DNA from: DASPXY01 sp038227745
GTDB taxonomy: Bacteria; Planctomycetota; Planctomycetia; Gemmatales; Gemmataceae
DNA length: 10,469 bases
NCBI GenBank assembly: GCA_038227745.1
Contig: JBBRPS010000337.1
Coordinates: forward strand, 1 to 10,469
Reading direction: 5' to 3'
Each line of letters starts with the position of its first letter. Positions within the stretch are counted from its first letter, which is position 1. Made by a program: the position numbers and the translations under genes. The notes below the pieces were generated by a model, which worked only from the letters and a program-made list of their open reading frames with translations, was not told the origin of the DNA and made no database searches. This document shows, one piece after another, positions 6,958 through 10,469 of the stretch.

Positions 6958-7926
6958 GTGTCGCGACTCGGCCTGAAACAGCTCGTCAAACAGAAGTGCC
7001 CGCCCACCCTCTGGAGGGCGCTCCGCTGGCTCTGCCGCCCGGCGCTGCGGCGGCCGGCCCGCGCCGTCACGACGCTGGAGGCGCTGGACCGCGAGCTCGC
7101 CCGCGCCGAGCAGGCCGCCCGGGTGTCGCACGACGCCTTCCGCCAGGCACTGACCGAGTTCCGCTTCGAGCCGCCGTTGCGGCTGCCGCCGCGGCCGCGG
7201 TCGGTGGAGTACCGCGAGGCGCAGATGGCGCTCTACCGCCTCGTGTCGGGCCGCGACTCCTACGCGCCCGCCGTGAACGAGCAGAGCGACATCGACGTCA
7301 CCGCCGCCGTCAACTGCCCCTATCCGTACGGCACGCGCAGCAGCACAATCGTTGGCGAGCAGCTCATGGCGGTCGGCTTCTTGATCCGGGCGCTGGGCCT
7401 GGCGCCGGGCGGCCGCGTCCTCGAGTTCGGGCCGGGGTGGGGGAACACGACGCTGGAGCTGGCGCGCACGGGCTACGCGGTGACGGCGGTGGACGTGGAG
7501 CCGAAGTACGTCGCGGTAATCCGCGAGCGCGCCCGCCGCCTCGGCGTCGCCGTCGAGCTGGCCTGCGGGGACATGCTGGCCTACCGCCCCGCGTGCCGCT
7601 TCGACCGCGTCGTGTTCTACGAGTGCTTCCACCACTGCGCCGACCACGCCCGCATGGTCGAGAACCTCGACGGCCTCGTCGCCGAGGGCGGCGCCGTGGT
7701 CTTCGCCGGCGAACCCATTGAGGACGACTTCCCTCTGCCCTGGGGCCTGCGCCGCGATGGCCTGTCGGTCTGGTCGATCCGCAAGTACGGCTGGCTGGAG
7801 CTGGGCTTCCGTACGAGTTACTTCGTGGACCTGCTGGCGCGGCACGGCTGGGTGACGGAGCGGCTCGACTCGCGCGACGTCGCCTGGCAGCGCGTCTTCG
7901 TGGCCCGCAGGGCGAATCGCCGCTGA
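6958..7926 (+). CDS. Class I SAM-dependent methyltransferase
   Basis: Encodes 322 aa from a GTG start with a strong GGGAGG site. The Rossmann-type SAM fold occupies about 140-255: motif I VLEFGPGWGNTT (154-165) binds SAM, the acidic ribose-binding residue is Asp179 in VTAVDVEP, GDML (204-207) precedes the adenine-contact region, and FDRVVFYECFHHCADH (215-230) is motif IV. The first 140 residues are helical with a basic start (KQLVKQK..LWRALRWLCRPALRR), then SYAPAVNEQSDIDVTAAVNCPYPYGT, which is probably substrate-binding. The C-terminal part has aromatic-rich SVWSIRKYGWLELGFRTSYF. The layout is reminiscent of methyltransferases in glycan or lipid clusters, but no such genes adjoin, so the substrate is unknown. 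It is divergent from the anti-sigma-like gene across about 144 bp and converges on the prpD-like gene. Confidence 0.87.
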   Translation: MSRLGLKQLVKQKCPPTLWRALRWLCRPALRRPARAVTTLEALDRELARAEQAARVSHDAFRQALTEFRFEPPLRLPPRPRSVEYREAQMALYRLVSGRDSYAPAVNEQSDIDVTAAVNCPYPYGTRSSTIVGEQLMAVGFLIRALGLAPGGRVLEFGPGWGNTTLELARTGYAVTAVDVEPKYVAVIRERARRLGVAVELACGDMLAYRPACRFDRVVFYECFHHCADHARMVENLDGLVAEGGAVVFAGEPIEDDFPLPWGLRRDGLSVWSIRKYGWLELGFRTSYFVDLLARHGWVTERLDSRDVAWQRVFVARRANRR

Positions 7927-7941
7927 CCGAGCCCCCGCGGG

Positions 7942-8061
7942 AGTGCGCTTTGGAGTGCGGCGCTTCGCGCCGCTTTGGCTTTTTCTTTCGTACCCCTGTG
8001 ACCTGGCACGAGGGAAAGAAAAAGCCAAAGCGGCGCAAAGCGCCGCACTCCAAAGCGCACT
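7942..8061. repeat. Nested inverted repeat 2 (48-bp arms) filling a convergent gene junction
   Basis: Arms 7942-7989 and 8014-8061 are reverse complements except for one mismatch (C7966 against A8037), with a 24-nt centre. Each arm holds a smaller palindrome: GCGGCGC-TTC-GCGCCGC at 7957-7973, and with AAA at 8030-8046. The only mismatch falls in the 3-nt centre of that inner palindrome. It begins 15 nt after the methyltransferase stop and ends inside the TAG of the prpD-like gene. It could end transcription from both sides, but no T-run follows either arm. Confidence 0.93.
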
Positions 8062-9415
8062 AGCCGAACAGGCGCACCAGGTCGCCCGCCTTCCCCAGCC
8101 GGTCCAGCTCCCAGCACGCCTGGAGGATCGCCATCGCGCGCTCCTTGCCATAGCGCGGCTCGACTAGCGCGCGGAACTTCGCCTCGACCTCCGCGTCGGT
8201 CATCGGGTTGCGGGCGTGGCCGCGCGGGAACTCCACCTCGCGCACCAGCCGCCTGCCGTCCGCCAGCGTCACCGTGAGGCGATTCGGGATGCCCGCGGGG
8301 TAGCGCGCCGACAGCGCCGCGTCGCGATGCACCTTCACCTTCGCCACCAGGTCCAGCAGCAGCGGGTCGGTGAAGCGGGCGTGCTCGAACTGCACGTCCG
8401 TGACCGTGCCGTCGGCCAACGCCACCGCCGTGCAGTAGGGCAGGCTGTGGTCGGCCGTCTCGCGCGTCTTCGGCCGCCACTTCTCCGGGTCCTTGCCGAT
8501 GATGTCCACGGCGGCGTCGAAGGTGTGGATGTCGATGGCCTGGATCTTCCCGACGTCGCCGACCTCGGGCCGCAGCTGCAGAGCGGCGTCGATGGCGCTC
8601 TGCGAGTGGTACTCGGCGGGCCAGAACTTGAGGTAGGTCTGAGCGATCATGAAGGGCCGGCCGTCGCCACCGAGCGGGGCCAGCTCGAACGGGCCGGTCA
8701 GCAGTTTCATGAAGCCGAGGTCGCCCTCGAAAATCGGCGCCGGCCCGGTCAGGCCCTCGGCGGCCAGCAGCGCGGCGAAGACGCCGTTGCGCGCCGCGTT
8801 GGCGAAGGCGCAGCCCTTCCACATGCTCAACTCGCCGGAGCGCGTCTGGCGCAGGGCGGTGTTACAGACGCCGGCGATGCCGACGGCGTGCGTCGTGCGC
8901 TTGACATCAAGGCCCAGCAGCTTGCACGCGGCCAGCGCCGAGGAGATGGCGCCGTAAGTGACGTGGTCCCAGCCGTGGCGGCGCAGGCTGGCGGCGTCGC
9001 ACAGGCGGCACTGGACCTCATAGGCCAGCACCGCGGCGACGATCATGTCGCGGCCGGTGGCGCCCGCGGCCTCGCCGGCAGCCAGCACCGCCGCCAGGTT
9101 GTCGCTGGGGTGGGCGGGTTCGAGGGACAGGTAGGTGTCGTTGTAGTCGAGGTAGCGGATCAGCAGGCCGTTGACGAAGGTCGCCCACTCAGTGCTGCTG
9201 CGGCCGCCGCCGAGCAGGCCGGCGCCCGGGTCGCTCTGCACGCGCAGGGCGCAGCGGCGGGCGGCGGCGTAGGCCTCGGCGCTCATGGCGCCGACCGCCG
9301 TGGCGAACGAGTCGATGAAGCGGCGCTTGACCTCGTGGACGACCGACACGGGCAGGTCGGCGAAACGGAGGTTACAGGCGTATTCCGCCAGGCGGTTGGC
9401 GAGCGGCTGGGTCAT
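8060..9415 (-). CDS. prpD: MmgE/PrpD family protein, probable 2-methylcitrate dehydratase
   Basis: Encodes 451 aa. The ATG at 9413-9415 follows AAGGAG at 6-7 nt, a clear start. PrpD dehydrates 2-methylcitrate to 2-methyl-cis-aconitate in the methylcitrate cycle that burns propionyl-CoA, in the cytoplasm. Visible family marks are LANRLAEYA and FIDSFATAVGA at the N-terminal helices, the loop EPAHPSDNLAAVLAAGE (99-115), GWDHVTYGAISSALAACKLLGL, YLKFWPAEYHSQSAIDAAL (261-279) and KWRPKTRETADHSLPY (312-327), the strongest PrpD-like signature. Length is close to the family norm (about 450-485). No prpB or prpC lies alongside, so pathway membership is inferred; other MmgE/PrpD members act on iminodisuccinate or cis-aconitate. 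A small secreted-protein gene lies 56 nt upstream on the same strand and could share its transcript. The stop codon TAG is partly built from the end of inverted repeat 2. Confidence 0.88.
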   Translation of the reverse strand: MTQPLANRLAEYACNLRFADLPVSVVHEVKRRFIDSFATAVGAMSAEAYAAARRCALRVQSDPGAGLLGGGRSSTEWATFVNGLLIRYLDYNDTYLSLEPAHPSDNLAAVLAAGEAAGATGRDMIVAAVLAYEVQCRLCDAASLRRHGWDHVTYGAISSALAACKLLGLDVKRTTHAVGIAGVCNTALRQTRSGELSMWKGCAFANAARNGVFAALLAAEGLTGPAPIFEGDLGFMKLLTGPFELAPLGGDGRPFMIAQTYLKFWPAEYHSQSAIDAALQLRPEVGDVGKIQAIDIHTFDAAVDIIGKDPEKWRPKTRETADHSLPYCTAVALADGTVTDVQFEHARFTDPLLLDLVAKVKVHRDAALSARYPAGIPNRLTVTLADGRRLVREVEFPRGHARNPMTDAEVEAKFRALVEPRYGKERAMAILQACWELDRLGKAGDLVRLFG

Positions 9416-9471
9416 GAACGTCTCCTTGTCGGCGGTTCGCGGGAGCCGTCAGCGGTCTCCCTGGAGATTTT

Positions 9472-9753
9472 TTACCGGGAGGCGCGCCCGGCATCCAGGG
9501 AACGGCTTACCCGTCCGCGTCGAGGAGGTCGAACAGGGTCGTCGGGGTCTTGGCGGGACGGCGGAAGGCGGAGGACAGTTCGGGGCCGCGAAAGGGCGGA
9601 GGCGGACTCATCGACTACCGGGAGAGGATTCCCCCGGAATGATGAGCCCGCCTGTCCACCCCCTGCCCGCCCGCGACCCTGCGCCGGGGCCAAGGCAATG
9701 CAGACAAACAGGCCCGCGAGAACGGCCGTCATGCTGAGGATCGAACGCTTCAT
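9472..9753 (-). CDS. Small secreted protein, possibly frameshifted
   Basis: Encodes 93 aa from the ATG at 9751-9753, preceded by AAAGGA at about 8 nt. Residues 1-25 are a good Sec signal peptide (MKRS, hydrophobic core VLAGLFVCIALA, cut likely after APA). The start resembles planctomycete small exported proteins that continue with a Gly/Arg-rich stretch, seen here as QGRGRAGGGQAG. The remainder (about 50-93) is low in hydrophobics and Arg/Pro-rich, unlike a folded domain. The +1-shifted frame at 9507-9611 reads more protein-like, ending TLFDLLDADG just as an EF-hand would begin, so the gene may be a decayed member of the exported EF-hand group common in planctomycetes. It lies 56 nt upstream of the prpD-like gene. 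The signal-peptide part is well supported, the C-terminus is not. Confidence 0.6.
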   Translation of the reverse strand: MKRSILSMTAVLAGLFVCIALAPAQGRGRAGGGQAGSSFRGNPLPVVDESASALSRPRTVLRLPPSRQDPDDPVRPPRRGRVSRSLDAGRASR

Positions 9754-9978
9754 CGAAAGTTCCTTTCCGGGTTCGAGGATGCCGCTTCTGCCTTGTTCCG
9801 GTGGAGTTGCGAAAGTTCGCTTACCCGAGATCACACATCGTGCCACCCTTCCCCCTGAGAAGCGTAAGCGTCGGGCTGAAGCGGACAGCCTGTTTCGGTT
9901 TTTTTGTTCGGGTTGGTGGAACCCCCGGGCGCGACGGCTCGCGCCGGTCCCGGAGATCAGCGAGCCGCGAAGAACGTA

Positions 9979-10020
9979 AACGAGGCGAGCAGCAGGGCCG
10001 GCCCCGCTGCTCGCCTCGTT
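9979..10020. repeat. 42-nt near-perfect palindrome, possible CHAT-gene terminator
   Basis: AACGAGGCGAGCAGC (9979-9993) is the exact reverse complement of 10006-10020. The 12-nt centre (9994-10005) continues the pairing after one A/C mismatch (GGGCC/GGCCC). On the - strand it is followed by TTTACGTTCTT, so it might end transcripts from the CHAT-domain gene about 180 nt upstream. It is not a clean intrinsic terminator. Confidence 0.75.
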
Positions 10021-10073
10021 CGCCTTCCATCCGTCAGGAGCGCGGCTGGCCCCAAACACGAACCCGCAAATGG

Positions 10074-10157
10074 TGTCCGGTCCGTGTGCCACGGCTGTGT
10101 CAGCCGTGCTGGACATCGCCCCCACGGCTGACACAGCCGTGGCACACGGACCGGACA
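10074..10157. repeat. Nested inverted repeat 3 (35-bp perfect arms)
   Basis: Arms 10074-10108 and 10123-10157 are perfect reverse complements with a 14-nt centre. Each arm holds an inner palindrome: CACGGCTG-TGT-CAGCCGTG at 10090-10108 and with ACA at 10123-10141. This is the same 8-3-8 design as repeat 1 with different bases. It starts about 40 nt past the stop of the CHAT-domain gene. Confidence 0.94.
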
Positions 10158-10196
10158 GTCTTACCGGGCTTGTGAATTAGGGCGGTAAGAGAAGGG

Positions 10197-10469
10197 TTAT
10201 TGCCCGGGGCCGGAGAGGACGAAGGCCGCCCAGTCGCGCACCCCCGCCGCCGTCCCCCGCGGCCGCTCCGCCGGCGGCCGCTCCTCCTGCTCGGCGAGAC
10301 GGCGCACCCGCTTGGCCAGGTCCGCGCCGCGCTCGCGGGCCAGGGCCGCCACCTCCTGGGGGTGCCGGTACAGCGCCAGCTGCGCCTGCCGCAGCGCTTG
10401 CAGGGGTGGCTCGCCTCGCTCCCACAGGCGGTGGTAGAAGACGGCCATCAGCGCCGCGGTCGGTTCGTC
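10197..10469 (-). CDS. CHAT-domain protein, C-terminal end (5' end outside the window)
   Basis: Only the last 90 residues are visible; translation runs in frame to the window edge as DEPTAALMAVFYHRLWE, so the methionine at 10446-10448 is internal. The stretch TAALMAVFYHRLWERGEPPL (three-to-four turn helix), ALRQAQLALYRHP and the ending WAAFVLSGPG are the typical close of CHAT domains, caspase-like peptidase folds. The catalytic His and Cys would lie upstream, outside the window, so activity cannot be judged. The segment between (EVAALARERGADLAKRVRRLAEQEERPPAERPRG) is a charged insert, as seen in planctomycete members. Full-length relatives often carry tetratricopeptide repeats or other adaptor domains before CHAT, but none can be seen here. 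The TAA is at 10197-10199. Confidence 0.82.
   Translation of the reverse strand, partial: DEPTAALMAVFYHRLWERGEPPLQALRQAQLALYRHPQEVAALARERGADLAKRVRRLAEQEERPPAERPRGTAAGVRDWAAFVLSGPGQ

Larger units (their letters stand above)
9754..10196. other. Intergenic region with two strong palindromes
   Basis: Lies between the start of the small secreted-protein gene and the stop of the CHAT-domain gene (both - strand). It contains the near-perfect palindrome at 9979-10020 and inverted repeat 3 at 10074-10157. A run of seven T (9899-9905) follows a weak 7-bp stem, but no + strand gene precedes it. ORFs here have no supported start or recognisable product. The promoter for the secreted-protein gene should lie near 9754-9850, but I could not identify it. 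Confidence 0.6.

Noticed and set aside
7943..8167. 74-aa ORF starting MRFGVRRFAPLWLF
   Set aside because: Translation of inverted repeat 2; no ribosome site, and its end is antisense to prpD.
9507..9611. 34-aa ORF ending in an EF-hand-like TLFDLLDADG
   Set aside because: No ribosome site and no signal peptide, and a TAG lies two codons before its ATG; kept only as evidence of a possible frameshift in the overlapping secreted-protein gene.
9872..9905. Weak 7-bp stem followed by seven T on the + strand
   Set aside because: One pair is a G-U wobble, six bases separate stem and T-run, and no + strand gene lies upstream.
8216..9979. 587-aa open frame on the + strand opposite prpD
   Set aside because: Low-complexity composition and antisense to a gene with diagnostic PrpD motifs.
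5570..10157. CRISPR array or integron-like array
   Set aside because: The repeats are inverted pairs, not regularly spaced direct repeats, and the three differ in sequence; no cas or integrase gene is present.

Overview
The window is about 10.5 kb of very GC-rich, GC3-biased bacterial DNA. The gene families suggest a planctomycete, most likely Gemmataceae-like. Supporting signs are a glycine-zipper lipoprotein with a G-S-D-type helical module, PilZ and zinc-finger proteins of planctomycete flavour, a CHAT-domain C-terminus, GAF/PAS kinases paired with a stand-alone receiver, and dispersed nested-palindrome repeats between genes. This assignment is inferred from sequence character; no database search was possible.

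Left part (1-950): a 186-aa glycine-zipper lipoprotein gene on the + strand, closed by a textbook intrinsic terminator. Centre-left (948-5323, - strand): a tightly packed three-gene phosphorelay operon, transcribed from high to low coordinates. It encodes a soluble GAF-PAS histidine kinase, then an Rcp1-like single-domain response regulator, then a REC-GAF-HisKA-HATPase-REC hybrid kinase. The genes join by ATGA (4-nt overlap) and TGAATG (abutting) junctions, so their products are probably made in fixed proportion and work as one signalling circuit. The signal sensed cannot be read from the sequence.

Middle (5324-6960): a 435-base intergenic stretch holds the first long inverted repeat. It is followed by a small PilZ-like protein gene (-), a 54-aa ORF (+) with a perfect Shine-Dalgarno, and a 143-aa protein (-) with an H-x3-C-x2-C zinc motif like anti-sigma factors. 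The 54-aa ORF overlaps the end of the 143-aa gene tail-to-tail.

Right part (6958-10469): a GTG-started class I SAM methyltransferase (+) converges on a MmgE/PrpD family gene (-, probable 2-methylcitrate dehydratase). A 120-nt inverted repeat fills the junction exactly. Upstream of prpD lies a small secreted-protein gene of doubtful reading frame. A 443-base intergenic region with two strong palindromes follows, then the C-terminal end of a CHAT-domain protein running off the window.

No complete novel system is evident. The most unusual signal is a set of three intergenic inverted repeats with unrelated sequences but the same nested design: each long arm contains its own short palindrome with a 3-nt centre. 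A separate 20-bp perfect inverted repeat lies inside the hybrid-kinase gene.
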